Of a DNA stretch of 64,000 bases, positions 23,431 to 34,700 are shown one piece after another. This DNA is from Podospora bellae-mahoneyi (lineage: Eukaryota; Ascomycota; Sordariomycetes; Sordariales; Podosporaceae): NCBI RefSeq assembly GCF_035222275.1, contig NC_085881.1, positions 1,426,001 through 1,490,000 of the forward strand, given 5' to 3'. The notes beneath the pieces are model-generated. The model was not told where the DNA came from. It was given only the letters and a program-made list of their open reading frames with translations, and did no database searches. The stretch's first letter is position 1; each line of letters starts with the position of its first letter. A program made the translations under genes and the position numbers.

Positions 23431-25304
23431 TTTGATCGGCAAAATCTGGGGACGAGATGAGCTCGCGGTTCTGTTGTCATCGCTGAGTTTTATGAAGACG
23501 AAGACAACATCTACTTCACCACACTCTTTTACGACAACTTTTCGGAATGTTTTCACATATGACCCCTCTGGTCATCAACAGCTTCTATTCTTCCCAAGAG
23601 GGTAGGACAGCTTCCCCACACCATCGGAAACGAAAATGCTTTTTACGCTATCGTTTCTTGAAGGTTGGGTAAGCCCAGAAAGGGAGCCCTCGACACGGCA
23701 GTCCAAGTCAGAAGAAGACAATGCTCTGTACGCTATCTCCTTCTCAGACGAAGATTGCCAACGTCGGAGGGATCTGTTTCTGTCTCTTTTTTTTTTTTTT
23801 CTGTTTTTGGTCTTGGTGTTTGGGTTGGGCTGGGCTGGTTTGGCTTTTATGATACCCCATCTGTGTTGAAGATACGCGCTGCAATATTGACGAAGAAAAT
23901 TATGAAGTTATTCGGGACTATTACGAAGAAGAGTTTTCTTCGCCGGCGAAAGTGCTTTTACGCCATCGCTTGGACGGCGTGTCGAATGACCGAGGTGTTG
24001 CTAGATGACGACAATGCTTTTTACGCTATCGTTGGTCGGCCTCGTGGGAGTTTTTCTCGATACTATGAGGATAGGATAGGCGGGGGAGGGCTGGTCGCTC
24101 GTTTTTTTTTAAGAGGGGGGGGGAGGGTGAAGAGAGAGAAAGAAAATTGAGTCTGTTCCCCTGTCTACTTTGAGTGTTATTGATGGTGCGTTGCTGTGTG
24201 ATTGATTGTGTGACTGAATTAAATTCCCGTTCACTGACTGCTTCTTTTGCTGTTGGCGTCGAAGGTTGGGAAGTCGCAGGACGAAAAGCCGGAGAAAAGT
24301 AGGGAGTTCAAGGCAGCAAGTCAAGTGCGAGTACGCAAGTGATGAAAGGAAAGAAAGTCGAAGGGTGGGAAGGTAGTCGAAGCCCGGGATGTCGAAAAAA
24401 TAGTCCCTTTGTCACCCTCTTTGCTGTCCTTGATGGATTGGTTCTCCTAGATAGGAGAGAGCCAGTGGACTGAAAAGATCAAAAGCTCACCGGCCAACTC
24501 TTAGAGGTGGCCGGCTACGAAACCCTCGTAGGGTTTACTTCGTCGATTGGGGTGTGGGCTGTTGTTGGTTGATTTGGGGAGGTCGGTCGATATTCTTGAA
24601 AACCATCTCGCAAGACAGGACCGCGCTGAAGAGGCGAACTCAGATGTCCACGGAGCCTTGTTTTCAAGGGGCATTGGTTCGTTGGCTGATCTGGGACGCC
24701 TACGACTTACACCGTTGAGCTAATCTGACCATTCCAGTTACTAGATTTGTTGCGTAGGCGGTTGTTGGAAGACGGTTGTGGGGAGGGGTATATACACCGT
24801 GGTTGAGGAGGATGTTGACTTGGTGGTTGTTTACTTGTGCAAGTTGATCCCATTACTACGACCGCAATACTGGTAATCATTCCAGCAGTACAGTGCTCTC
24901 AAGTTAAAGCAAGTCCCTCATCTCGCATCTGGGTCTCGCAGTTCCGTAGATTCTTGTTGTATTTTTCGAATTTACACATCAACGATTTCATCCTGGATTG
25001 TCCCATCACAGGACCTTCTTTGACACTAAAGGATCAACCTCGAAGGCGACACGTCCATCTTCTTTACACAACCACAGCTAACCCTTCTCCAGCATTCGGG
25101 CATCTACGCGTCAGAACTGAAGCCGTCACCATCATCTGCACTTACTCGCCGTCTCTACTCGTCATCCCACTCACACTCACCACAAGCCACCACCGCGCAC
25201 ACACCTTTCACAAGTCAGAACCGTCACTTCAGCAATTCATTTTTCATTTTACCATCCCTCGCCTTCCCTCATCACCACCCTCCCTTTTTTATTCACCCCC
25301 AAAT
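23431..25304. other. Intergenic with a dispersed 22-bp repeat
   Basis: No gene is recognised in these 1.9 kb between the transporter and the thioesterase-like gene. The left third carries four copies of a 22-bp element (see the separate entry). T-rich tracts lie near 23790-23800 and 24100-24110. The stretch at 24480-24530 can form short inverted repeats (ggccggc... and ccctcgtaggg), but I could not fit a tRNA or another known RNA to it. Frames crossing 24837-25304 are antisense or leader-like and have no domain. Confidence 0.5.
23632..24031. repeat. Four imperfect copies of a 22-bp element
   Basis: Copies start at 23632, 23717, 23948 and 24010. They share the core aatgctttttacgctatc with a few changes. 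On the + strand each copy can be read as a peptide like DNAFYAIV (ENAFYAIV, DNALYAIS, KCFYAIA, DNAFYAIV), but the copies lie in two different reading frames with stops between, so no single protein results. They could be remnants of an internally repetitive gene or a short non-coding repeat. Confidence 0.6.
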
Positions 25305-26099
25305 CTAAAAATGCTTCAACCTCTCCGCAAAAAACTCCATCAGCGGCAAAACCTCCTCCCGACTCCTCGGCATCCCATCATCCCTCCTCCCCTTCCACCT
25401 CACAACCCTCAGATCCTCAAACTCTTCCTTCAGCTTTTCCTCGGCATCATCATCAATAACCTCCCCCCCCTCCCCACAGAGCACCAACGTCGGGGTGGTT
25501 ACCTTCCCCCTTCCACCAACAGTAGGAATCATGCTCACGGGCAGCGCCCCTCCCACACTCACAATCCCCTTTAATTCCCTCTTTTCCCCCTCCCCATCCC
25601 CCTCCCCATCCCCCTCACTCACATCCACCACCCTCTTTTCCTGCCCCCTCCGCAGCTCGCTCCCCAGCCCCAACGCCACCGAACCCCCCTGACCATACCC
25701 AAAAAGAATCACATCCCTCCACCCCCACCCCAGTCTCCCCACAATCACCCCCCCTATCAGTTCCCATAACGCCTCCCTCGCCTTTTGGAATCCAGGATCC
25801 TGATCCAGCTCCCCTGTTCTCTGATCTAAAAGGAGATCATCACCCCAGTGCCAACAGCCATTTTCCGGCACCGGTTCCGGTACCAGACCCTGCGGGAGGG
25901 GGTTCACACCTCTAACCGTAACCGCGTACGTTCCCGGAAGATTCAACGACTTGGGGAAATTACAAAAAGACACTGGGTTGTCGCCTAAACCGTGGAGGAC
26001 GATGAGAAAAGTGGTTGTTGACTCTGGGGGTGAGGGGGGGTGGAGCTGGATGAGGGGGAATTGGGAAAAGTCTGAGGGGGAGGGGATGCGGGGTGGCAT
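25305..26099 (-). CDS. Acyl-protein thioesterase/carboxylesterase-like protein lacking the catalytic serine
   Basis: This single-exon protein of 264 aa has the phospholipase/carboxylesterase (APT1-like) alpha/beta fold. LIVLHGLGDN (33-41) is the family oxyanion strand-loop. The nucleophile elbow reads GYGQGG (134-139) where active enzymes have GFSQGG, so Gly136 occupies the serine position. In the C-terminal part the usual Asp and His motifs are also absent: LVLCGEGGEVIDDD and DGMPRSREEVLPLMEFF appear instead. An acidic Glu/Gly/Asp insert lies around 165-180. It is therefore probably a non-catalytic member or one with altered chemistry, perhaps a ligand-binding or scaffold protein. The ATG at 26099 is the first in frame. 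I believe a fungal subfamily with this divergent elbow exists, which would make this a lineage trait rather than decay of one gene. Confidence 0.8.
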   Translation of the reverse strand: MPPRIPSPSDFSQFPLIQLHPPSPPESTTTFLIVLHGLGDNPVSFCNFPKSLNLPGTYAVTVRGVNPLPQGLVPEPVPENGCWHWGDDLLLDQRTGELDQDPGFQKAREALWELIGGVIVGRLGWGWRDVILFGYGQGGSVALGLGSELRRGQEKRVVDVSEGDGEGDGEGEKRELKGIVSVGGALPVSMIPTVGGRGKVTTPTLVLCGEGGEVIDDDAEEKLKEEFEDLRVVRWKGRRDDGMPRSREEVLPLMEFFAERLKHF

Positions 26100-26380
26100 T
26101 TTATTTTTGATTTGATGGATTGAAATGGTCGTGGTGGATGGGTTGAATAAGGTAGATGGGGGTTGTATAGGTAAATAACTTGTGAGAGGCGAGGTAGGTG
26201 AGAAGAGGTGAGGTCAGAAGGTGGGCTTGACAAGACCGGAAAGGTGGGGTTTCGGCCGGGAGCAAAAAGCGACGACGTCTGTCTGGCGGAATCAAAAAAA
26301 AAAAGGCGGATAAAAAGAGAAACGGGATGTGAGAGACAAGAGGTGGTAGAAAGGGCATCAATAGCAAAAAGATAAGGCCT

Positions 26381-26454
26381 TGATTTCGTCCAGGCTCGAA
26401 CTGGAGACCTTCAGTGTGTTAGACTGACGTGATAACCAACTACACCACGAAACC
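26381..26454 (-). tRNA. tRNA-Val (anticodon AAC)
   Basis: On the minus strand the sequence folds as a full cloverleaf. The acceptor stem pairs ggtttcg with cgaaatc (one G-U). The D arm has gtg/cac with the loop agttggttat. The anticodon stem tcagt/actga encloses loop ctaacac, giving anticodon AAC. The T arm is tccag-ttcgagc-ctgga, and the discriminator base is A. No intron is present. The genomic sequence ends before CCA, as expected in eukaryotes. It lies between the 5' end of the thioesterase-like gene and the 3' end of AP-3 delta. Confidence 0.95.
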
Positions 26455-26642
26455 TTTGATTGGTTGTTACTCGAGCGCGGAACTAGAGATTCTGTGGGAC
26501 GAGAAGGTGGTCTCCACCAGGGGAAATAGAAAACCATCTCTCGATATACACGACAAGAAAGGCGCATCGCATTGATATTCTCATATCAATACTAACCATA
26601 ACCATGCTTCTTTATTAACCCCCCTCAAAGCTGTATCTACCA

Positions 26643-29600
26643 CTACTCCCCATCTGGGCCATCCCCTTCATCCAACTTCACCACCCTCGCCGCCTTCTTC
26701 TTCTTCTTCGTCACCCCCCCCTCCCCCCCTCCCCCCTCAACCTTCTTCTTTTTCTTCTTCACCACCCCCTCCTCCCCCTCATCCGCCTTCAAAACCGTCT
26801 TTGTCTTCTTCTTCTTCTTCTTCACAACCGCCACCCCCTCGCTCGGCACCCCCTGCGCAACTTGAATCCTCTCATTCGCCCTCTGCATCTCCAACCTCAA
26901 CCTCTGCACCTCCTTCATCGCCAGCGCCATCTCCGCCTCCTCCTTCTGCTGCCTCTCGTGCGCAAACCCATCGTCCGGCCTCTGCTCATCCGTCAAGCTC
27001 AACCCGCCCAGCACGCTAGAGTTAAACTGCAACAGACTCTTCTGCTTAGGCTTCTTGGCCGTCTTGGAGAGATTAAAACTATCAGAGTTATTCTCCGAGT
27101 CATAGCCCGGACGAGCAGCACCCCCAGGAGTAGAGACACCGCTATTGCCACCACTACCACCGAGCGTTTCGTCCGCTTCAATGACAATCTTCTGGCGGGC
27201 TTGTCGCGGGTGTTGAGATTGTTGATGCCTGGACGGCCCCGAGACGGAAAGTTTCTCCAAATCAAGTGACATGATTGGGATGGCGTCAATGTCGAGATCC
27301 GGCCCGTTTTCTTTTTGGAGAATGTTGTGAATTGGTGTCGAGGTACCCGTGCGGCTTGATGACGTGTCCGGAATGTAAAACGGATCATCCTTGTTACGCT
27401 CCCTCCTCTCCGCCTTTCTCCTCGCAACAATGTCCGCGTCGAGGTAACTTTCCTCTCCTGCTTGCTGGTAGGAACTGCCGACTTCTTCTGTGGCATCAAC
27501 CAGCCTCTCGATGGCAGGGCCGCTGTAGATGCTGGTTGGCGCTGGGCGCTGGTTGTAATACACCTCAAACTCATCATCACCCTGTGTAGGAAGCATCAGC
27601 GAGTCTGCCTGTGAAAGCAGGCTGCCCAAGTTGGGATGAATGGGCTCGTCAAGGTCCAGTCCTGATGGGATAGGGACATTGTACTGCGCCCCCGGTGCGA
27701 CCGAGTTCAGCTCCCATCCCGTGAACAGTGATGGAATGGCCTGTGTAAGAAGCAAAGGTGCGTCTTGCTGAATCTCGTCTGTGGATGGCGCTTGTCCAGA
27801 CGCGGCTTCGGCGGTGAGTCTGAGAAGCTCAATAAACTCGACCGCTCGTTCCTGGACTTCTAGGTAAGGATGTAGCGCAAATGGCTCGAGTATGTGAATA
27901 ACCCGCGCCATCAGCAACGATAGTGATGACTTTCTCTCGGGGGTCCACAACGCCCGATCATCCCCGGCAACATGGGCAAAAAGCTTGGGAATCGACTGGA
28001 GGCATGTTGCCAACCCCTCAGGATAGTCAACTCGGGGCACGAGACCAAGCATGTTCCTCAACGTATTGTCAGGTGACAAGAGCTGGAAAGCGTACTCTCC
28101 CACCACAAATGCCAACGGCTTCAGGGCGCCAGTGACCACTGGCCGTGAAGAAACCGTGTCAGTGCTGAGACGCGAGATAATCAACTCTGCAGCGCGCACA
28201 GCAGCAGGCCTCACAGCTTTGACCTTTACGGCCACGTTCCTGAGTTCGTTTCCAATCCTCTCCGAGATATCGACTGACTTGGGTGACGAAGAACTGTCCG
28301 AGTCGAGATCCCGAGGGCTCGGAGGCGGAGCAATGCGGACGAGCTGGGTCAGGACATCGATATACCAGTCAAAGTCGATCACGTTAGCGTAGTTGTTCTG
28401 AGAGCACATGCCCAGTATCCGACCGATCACGTCGATGGTGTAGTCGTCTGGCAAAGGGGCCGTTTGCTCTTGTGACTTGGCACGCCGTCCAGAACCATCT
28501 TCACTGGAGTCGTCCAGATCCTCTTGTCCGTCTTGTTGCTGTGCCAGAGCACTCGACGAGGCTTTGAGCTGCCTCATCAGCCGGCTGACAATGGACAGCA
28601 AGTTGTCACTGCTGACCATCCCTTGCACGAGGTCAAGTGCCTTGATTCGGATGGAGATATCCGCGCTGTCAATGCATTCCAGGATAACATCTTCCTGTTG
28701 GGCAACAAGCATTGGATGAGTGGTGACAATCCTGTTGAAGGCCAGCAGAGCAACATACTTCACTGATCGCCCTCGTGTCAGCCGAGTCCTACAATCCGAT
28801 GAAAAAGCCACTCACAGTTCGGGTCACTGTAGAATGACACCATGCCCCTGAGCTTGGACACGCATAGTGAGGCAACTTCTTCCCGGGCAGAGAAATCTTC
28901 ACCGTCACCCAAAATGCCACCCTGAATGATACCGTTAATGCATTCATACAGGAGAGACATGGCAGGTGTAGTTTTGACGAGGTTGGTTAATGGCGGCAGC
29001 AGCTTTCGGACCAGGCGAGGCTCGAGGGGAGTCAAAGTCGCAAACTGGACGCAGGTTAGACAAGGAACTGAGGTGCAGGATGTCATATAGGCGTCCTACA
29101 AGTTTAATGAGCTTGATGGCCATCCAGTTATTCCCGCCATCCACCAGCAATTCAAACAGCCGCGGTGCCAGCGGGAGGAAATCCTGCGGTCTCCTCCATC
29201 CCAGCTCACACACCACGTTGACAATAGCAGCCGTCACACTCGGGTCCTCGTCCTTGTCCATCAACCGCTCTTTGATCTTGGGCCATGCTGCACGTAGCGC
29301 CTCGGGATAAACCAGTGCTAGTCGGTAAAGAGTGACCACTGTCTTCTTTTTTATGGACGCGTGGGAGTGGGTGAGTCGTGGTAGCAAATCCCCTAGCAGT
29401 GAGAGAGCTAATGACGGGGTTACTAGATGTGGCAGCGCGACGATCGGAAGTGTTATTGTCGTCGGGTGGGAAGAAGCGAGGTCCTTCTTCAGCAAGTTTG
29501 TAGCCATCATCAGGACATCGGTATCGGGACGGAAACTCTGGACAGCCCCCAGATATCCAACTCGCTTCTGGTGGTATTTTTGCGACGACATAACCTCCAG

Positions 29601-29911
29601 TACGTGGAAGGAGGCCCAGGACATGTCGTGGCCGTTCATCTCAAGGTAGATTAATTTGAGCAAGGCAGTGGCCTTGAGGTCTACGTCCGAGATCAGCTTG
29701 AGCGTCCAAGAGATTGACTGTGTGGAGGAGACGAACCCATATCTGGGCTTCTTATTTCAGACCGGCATTCTTTCAGACAATTTTGAAGGTATTCCTTCTC
29801 GTTTCCCTTGTGATTGCGCAGACCTCTAATGAGGTCGTACAGTGATTTCTCGAACCTGCACCACGTCAGCACCACTCATGCTTCCAAGCATATGGCAAGA
29901 CCGACATACAT
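26643..29911 (-). CDS. APL5: AP-3 complex subunit delta
   Basis: This is the large delta adaptin of the AP-3 coat, which sorts cargo from the Golgi/endosome to the vacuole. Coding exons are 29910-29911 (only A and T of the start codon), 29737-29855, 29100-29680, 28816-29044 and 26643-28762, giving 1,016 aa. Every junction is in frame. The N terminus MFEKSLYDLIRGLRNHKGN is the family hallmark, as are MSWASFHVLEVMSS, YHQKRVGYLGAVQSF and LKYVALLAFNRI. The HEAT/ARM-like adaptin trunk covers roughly 1-600. The rest is a hinge with acidic and Ser-rich parts, a helix near SLDLEKLSV, and Lys-rich blocks (KKKKKKTKTV) near the C terminus, as in other fungal delta subunits. The initiator methionine needs the first intron (29856-29909, 54 nt) to be removed, because its AT and G lie on opposite sides. 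The gene is divergent from EMC2. Confidence 0.92.
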
Positions 29912-30601
29912 GGCTGTGGTTTTGTGATGTCAAAGGTGTATATGTCCAATACCTTATTCGTATGCGCCTGCGTGGGAAGACTCGAGGTTGAATATCGCGA
30001 AGCTTAGCTCGACGATCCGCGGTTCCTGGATTCGGGATTGAATGGCGGGGATGCAGGGGGCACCGTGTTGTGTTGTCGCGGGCTTCAGCGGCGGAAAGGA
30101 GCCTTGTAGGATCTGTGAAGGAGGGACGATGTAGGGATGGCAAGATTCGTAGAGGGCATCTTGGTTTGGTCGTCGTTAATCAGCTCGCAGGCGATTCTGC
30201 GCAGTGTTTCGTGGGCTTGCGCAACTCTCAACAAAGTTCCAGGGCAGTCTGATGCTGTCGTTGCACCTCCAGGTGGCCCCAAGGTGGGTTGGCCGCACGT
30301 CACCATACAGTGCATTCCAGCGGGCAGGGAACCCGGCCTGGCACTGTATTCGGGGCGGAACAAGCTCCCACCGCGGCCAAAACTGACAGGGAAGGCCCGA
30401 GCTCTGAACCACATGAAGGTCTTGGCGGTTATTAGAGGTCCCCACTCTCCACATCCCATCCCGTCGTCAAGTGGTTTGTTACATTCTGTGTTCCTGAATT
30501 CCATCATCAATCGTCAACCCAACGACAACACATTCAACAACAGACCCGACCCTATCCAAGACACATTCCCACCGAATATCTAATCTAATCTAATCGAATC
30601 A
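29912..30601. promoter_or_regulatory. Bidirectional promoter region between AP-3 delta and EMC2
   Basis: These 690 bp separate two divergent housekeeping genes and should hold both promoters and leaders. The right end has the A/C-rich leader (caacccaacgacaacac, then repeated aatctaatc near 30582-30599) expected just before a fungal start codon. A 148-codon frame at 30137 is open, but it overlaps the leader of EMC2 and has no recognisable domain, so I do not call it a gene. Confidence 0.6.
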
Positions 30602-31767
30602 ATGGCACCGTCCCTCATCCGCTCGCCGGTCCAGCTGCCACCGGCCGAGGCATTGGCCCTCTCTCAGCAAGCTCCTGTCGTCCTCCAGACCTCTCCGAGC
30701 ACCGTGTCATCATCCGCCCTGGGTTCATTGTTTTCCGCCACCGAGAAGCCCGAGCTATGGATACAATACGAGAACTTGATTCTTTCCTGTCTCCGAACTG
30801 GCGACGACAGGGCGGCACAAGAATGCTACGATCGACTTGCTGCTCGTTTCGGAAACAATGACCGAGTCAAGGCGCTGGGAGGGCTCATCAAGGAGGCCCA
30901 GGCCCAAAATAATGGCGAGTTGGAAAAGGTTCTGAAGGAGTACGACCAGATGCTCGAGGAGAACAACACCAATCTCGTTCGTGAACCACACTTTCCCTTC
31001 CTGCTGTGCTATCCATCCAAGATTGGCCAGGAACTAATCCCGTCTCCACAGCCTATCATGAAGAGACGTATTGCCCTCCTTCGATCCATGGGCCGCCTCT
31101 CGGATGCGGGCTCAGCCCTGGTGCAGCTTCTTGATTTCTCCCCGACCGATTCCGAGGCTTGGTCTGAGCTGTCGGATCTCTACTTTTCTCAGGGGTTGTA
31201 CCCACAAGCGATCTACGCCATGGAAGAGGTCCTGATCCTGGCTCCAAACGCATGGAATGTACGCAATGCCACGGTGAAACAGTCTAAGCCCTATGCTAAC
31301 GGGTCCCCTTCAGGTACATGCCCGACTAGGCGAACTGCAATACATGGCCGCCACTGCTTCGGGTGCCACCGGTGCACCCTATCAGAAGCAGATGGCAGAG
31401 GCCATCAAGCGTTTCTCGCGCAGCATTGAGTTGTGCGACAATTATCTGCGAGGTTATTATGGCTTGAAACTGGTTAGATATGCCGTTGGAACTGCCAAGA
31501 CAATATGATTGCTGACCCCTTTTCCAGGTCACAAAGAGATTGTTGAAGGACAATGCCAAGCCGGCAAAGCAGTCTGACGATGAAGACTTCCCTCTCCCAG
31601 ATTCCAACACCATTGAGCGGCTGAATGAACTGGCCACAGCCAAGTTGGCCGAGATTGTCCGACACAGCAGTGGGCAAGACCGCGGTTGGAGGGGGTATGA
31701 CGCCGCCGAGGTCGCAGCAGCGCGGGAGCTCCTCTCCGAGGATGCGCCCTCGGGGATGGAGAGGTGA
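30602..31767 (+). CDS. EMC2: ER membrane protein complex subunit 2 (EMC2)
   Basis: This is the TPR subunit of the EMC, the ER insertase for tail-anchored and multi-pass membrane proteins. EMC2 lies on the cytosolic side. Exons are 30602-30976, 31052-31258, 31314-31472 and 31528-31767, all phase 0, giving 326 aa. The introns are 55-75 nt with recognisable branch points (ctaat, ctaac, ctgac). TPR-like helices include ELWIQYENLILSCLRTGD, AQECYDRLAARFGNNDRVK, RIALLRSMGRLSDAGSALV, AWSELSDLYFSQGLYPQAIY and KRFSRSIELCDNYLRGYYG. The order and length fit EMC2/TTC35 proteins. There is no signal peptide or membrane segment, as expected. Confidence 0.9.
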
Positions 31768-34700
31768 TTTCTTGCTCGGACCAAAGAAACAACGGCATCG
31801 CGACAATACCCAGTGACGCGTTCGAAACTCGCAGACAACGTGAGTCACGATGGCTGCCGGCTAGATGAGGAGCTGCTTCTGCAATGCAGTGGACACACTG
31901 TCGCGTTCGACATTCAACCCCAGGATTATTGGTGCATTCTTACAACTGCTTTGCTATTAGCCGAGGTGGTGGGTCTTGGGCAGGAAGACGTATGAGCACC
32001 GGCACCCAACGTGGCTCCAGTCAAGCAAACGGGATGCATCTGAGCTGTGTGTGTGTGTGTGTGTGTGTGTGCGGGTGGGGCACTTGCGATGCGGCCCTTT
32101 GGAGCCCAACCGGAATGCGGCTCGATTACTCTTGCAGACCTGCTTCTTTCTCCCGATCATTCGCCGGCCACTTTGGGCACAAAAAAACCAGAGCCACCGG
32201 TCTAGTCTGAGCACGAGGAGGATCGCGCGGCCCAGAAGGGAAACGCCGGTACCTGGCTGGAGCAACGTCAATGGTTGCTCTATGACCTAATGATGCAGCG
32301 TTGCAAGGAACCCGGACGCCTTCTTCTGCTGTCCTTGAAGCCTTGAAGCCTTAGCCAGAAGGGTCTCTGCAGGACATGTTGACGTGTCGGTCGCCAGAGT
32401 TTTGGTTTTGGGTACGGACTGAGTTGTCGATGCTGTGGGCTGTGGGCTGCGGGTTAGCAGAGCGAGAAACAGAGTAGAATCGAAAAAGGCAAATGGAGAA
32501 AAGGGTCGACATGGCCTATATCTAAGACCACATTGTCTACGCGGTGCCTCTTGCGCAAGCTCCTCTACAAACAAACCCCTGCTTTCCTGTCACGAACCGA
32601 CAAACGAAAATCGAGATCCGGCGCATGCCGTTTGATTGCGTTGCGAAGCTGTTGCTTGATGGTTCGCATCCCTGTGCACGCATTCTTGTTTGAACTCAAC
32701 GCACGTACAGATAGGCAACCTATCCATCGAGAGCACCGGATCCCTTCGTTGCGGGAGTAGGGTCGAGGATGTATGCACCTAGCGGGTGATGATTCTGTCA
32801 TTCATGCCTCACCCATCCATCTTCTCGTTGATGGCTGCTAGGCGTGGGAGAACCGGAAGGAAGAAGGACTCACCGCCTGACGAATGCGGCTTGGGGCCGA
32901 CGTTGCAAGCTGGCATCGGGCTCCGGGGTCTTCCCGGTACGGGCAGCCAGCAAAGAGCTGCACACAATCCGAGAGCCCGGCCGATTAGCCCAGTGACAGG
33001 CCACCGTTTGGATGTGTACGGCCAAGATGGGATCAAGTCAGGGTGTGTAAGGGGTTTCCTGTAGGCAACACAACGCTCCGCCCTCCTGTTTAGTGCTACT
33101 GCAGCTCGAGTTGTCCCCTAGCATTTCTAATTCAGCCTACCCGGGCGTACATACACTTTATTCGCATTGCCTTGCCTGCTGCTGCTTGCTTCCTACCATG
33201 GTGCTGTGTCGTGTCTCTAACCACTGACCACAAAGCAAACACACACATACATGCGGACAGAACAACATCTCAACGTGGACGAACTTTTCTTTTTTCTTTT
33301 TTTCTTCTCTTGCGTCCGCCTGCTTGACTGATCGGCCCGCGCACTGACAACACAGAAGACATATCAAAACTTCCCATTTCCACCCTCCGATTCTGTCCCA
33401 CAGAAACACCCTCACGAGCTACAAAGATACCTGCCGCAGTCCAACGCCGCACACTCGCATCTCTCGCACCACACCATCCACGGTTACATAATCTAATCAT
33501 AGCCTTACCGCAACTGAGCACTCGACGACGAAGACGTTGAGCAACGCTCGACGAGGACGCATTTGCCGCCAATCCCACCGACACTGCGGGAACACTGAAA
33601 CCACCCCCAACCAAATCATAGCCTTGTTTGCTTGCTTTAAGGTATGGGTAATTCTCTCGTCTTATTCTCATTGCATGCTTTTGTTGGATCACTTCTCTTT
33701 TTATCCATGATCGGTCCCTCCTGGGGCTGCACCAAGCACGGTGGCCATTCCTTTGTTCTTCATGAACGGCCATGCAGACCAACCGGGTGTTGAGTCGATG
33801 CCCTACAGGAACAGGAAACAACTGCACTGGACAGCCTTGGCAGTTAGATCGTCATGGGCAATACCACAGTCATCATCACCGAGAGGACGGGAATGGGGGA
33901 GGCAAACTTGCCCCGTCAACCCTGTGCATAGTTGAGCACCTGATGATGATCATGATGATGATGAGGGTGGTGAGGGCGGTAAGCAGTGGTGGTGGTGGTG
34001 GTGTTTAACGGTTCACAGCCCTGGGCCCGTTTCCACTGCCGTCGCGGGGATTCCACGTTCCATTTATCGTCAAGGTCGTCTCGAGCCGAGAGAACCCCTC
34101 ACTGACGCTATGCTAGTATTGAGGCTTATACCTACCTCTCTTACCTTGGCGCCCGTGCTGCGTCCCGAGCCCTTGACAGACAAGAGTGTGAGTTGCGGTT
34201 CGTGTTTCTCTCCTGGCGCGGTCAGCGGTCACGAGTGTTACCCACCACAGGCCTGTCTGGTCTGGCCCGACACTGGCTTACACTACTACAAGATAGAGAA
34301 GCACATACACAAGCAGAATAAAGGTGGGTTGCCCGGCCCCCTCCCCCTCTTCCTATATCTTGGTGTTCTCCCCCTCCTTTCCACAGATATTCCCGTCCTC
34401 TCCTTTCCAGAGTGCTGGGCCCATCATTACACACGCTGTCCCCTCTCCCTCTCTTCCCTCTCTCCTTTCCCCCTTAACCCTCGCCCTCACCCTCACCCTC
34501 CTCACCTTGGTCGCGATGGCGAATGAACTGGGCTAGACGGCAGTCCACTTTCTTTCGTCGTCGCACTGAGAGAGACAGGGCCTGGCTCACTCACACAGCA
34601 GCCCCTCATTGTGGATCTGATCTAGGCGTTTTGTGCATACCGTTCCCTGCCGCTGACCGCTGACCACGGACCACCCCTTCCCCCCAGCAAGGACAACTCT

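Noticed and set aside
24475-24535. Possible structured RNA from short inverted repeats
   Set aside because: Only two short hairpins form; there is no cloverleaf or other known RNA signature.
24837-25574. 245-codon plus-strand frame
   Set aside because: It starts at a non-ATG codon, half of it is antisense to the thioesterase-like gene, and it has no recognisable domain.
30137-30583. 148-codon plus-strand frame between AP-3 delta and EMC2
   Set aside because: It fills the shared promoter and the EMC2 leader. The sequence is not protein-like and would place a gene end 19 bp before the EMC2 start.
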